Shown here: positions 12,503 to 12,716 of the stretch, piece by piece
Numbering within the stretch: the stretch's first letter is position 1
Layout of the letters: each line of letters begins with the position of its first letter
Source of the DNA: Actinomycetota bacterium
Lineage (GTDB): Bacteria; Actinomycetota; Thermoleophilia; Gaiellales; Gaiellaceae
Direction of reading: 5' to 3'
DNA: 12,716 nucleotides
Assembly: GCA_013698195.1 (NCBI GenBank)
Contig: JACCVK010000005.1
Location: forward strand, 1 to 12,716
Made by a program: the position numbers and the translations under genes
Notes under the pieces: generated by a model
Databases searched by the model: none
Told to the model about the DNA's origin: nothing
Seen by the model: the letters and a program-made list of their open reading frames with translations, nothing else

Positions 12503-12716
12503 TCACTCGGGCTTCGGCGTCTTCCACTCCTGCGCCAGCCGGTCGAGAACGACCTCGCGCGCGCCGGCGATCGGGATCCGCACCTGCTCGAGTGAGTCGC
12601 GGTCGCGGATCGTGACCGTGTCGTACTCGAGCGTCTGCTCGTCGATCGTCAGCGCATACGGGGTGCCGATCTCGTCCTGGCGGCGGTAGCGGCGACCGAT
12701 CTGGCCGGAGTCGTCG
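12503..12716 (-). CDS. glyQS: Glycyl-tRNA synthetase, C-terminal fragment
   Basis: The last 70 residues of the single-chain (dimeric, class II) glycyl-tRNA synthetase; the rest lies past the right edge. The piece opens with DDSGQIGRRYRRQDEIGTPYALT, followed by TVTIRDRDSLEQVRIPI, both hallmark strings of the C-terminal anticodon-binding domain of the bacterial/eukaryal-type enzyme. The stop TGA is at 12505-12503. The enzyme charges tRNA-Gly with glycine. The 80 bases between its stop and the vapBC operator (12423-12502) hold no hairpin plus U-run that I can see, so read-through into vapBC is possible. Confidence 0.93.
   Translation of the reverse strand, partial: DDSGQIGRRYRRQDEIGTPYALTIDEQTLEYDTVTIRDRDSLEQVRIPIAGAREVVLDRLAQEWKTPKPE

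Overview
The window is high-GC bacterial DNA (by eye about two thirds G+C) with frequent GTG starts and genes packed with 4-base overlaps. Protein style, the DUF2630-type gene and the -10/start-codon layout suggest an actinobacterium, plausibly of the Thermoleophilia (Gaiellales/Solirubrobacterales) type. That placement is an inference from protein flavour, not a phylogeny. Almost everything here is housekeeping or common accessory content. I see no phage, insertion sequence, CRISPR array or rRNA/tRNA gene, and no stretch over 300 bases without a gene.

Layout. Minus strand, 2719 to 1: a sugar ABC importer operon in the order ATPase, lipoprotein binding protein, first permease (cut by the window edge). 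A 13-bp perfect hairpin lies just inside or before the permease. Divergent from it on the plus strand are three single genes: an M20 PepT-like metallopeptidase (2779-3909), a short aldo/keto reductase (3940-4722) and alanine dehydrogenase (4759-5883). A 66-residue single-pass membrane protein (5909-6109, minus) faces ald. Its promoter overlaps that of the plus-strand nucleoside-salvage operon: a 14-codon upstream ORF, deoB, a SAM methyltransferase, pyrimidine-nucleoside phosphorylase, then mutM. After it come a DUF2630-type small gene, recO and a GNAT acetyltransferase. Convergent to these on the minus strand are a VapBC toxin-antitoxin pair and the C-terminal 70 residues of glycyl-tRNA synthetase.

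How the genes connect. Pyrimidine-nucleoside phosphorylase releases (deoxy)ribose-1-phosphate and DeoB converts it to the 5-phosphate, so this operon feeds nucleoside sugars into central metabolism. The ABC operon imports a sugar, probably an alpha-glucoside-like oligosaccharide judging by the binding protein.

The most notable signal is regulatory. Seven of the eight apparent transcription-unit heads have a TANNNT (-10-like) hexamer ending 6-9 bases before the start codon, and the eighth (vapB) has TATAAG in the same place. This predicts leaderless or nearly leaderless mRNAs. The rule also resolves two ambiguous starts (recO and the aldo/keto reductase) and reveals the short ORF overlapping the deoB start. 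A single 7-bp element, TAGAATA at 6118-6124, can serve as the -10 on both strands. The vapBC -10 sits inside a perfect 6-4-6 palindrome that touches the antitoxin start codon. I do not see a wholly new multi-gene system.
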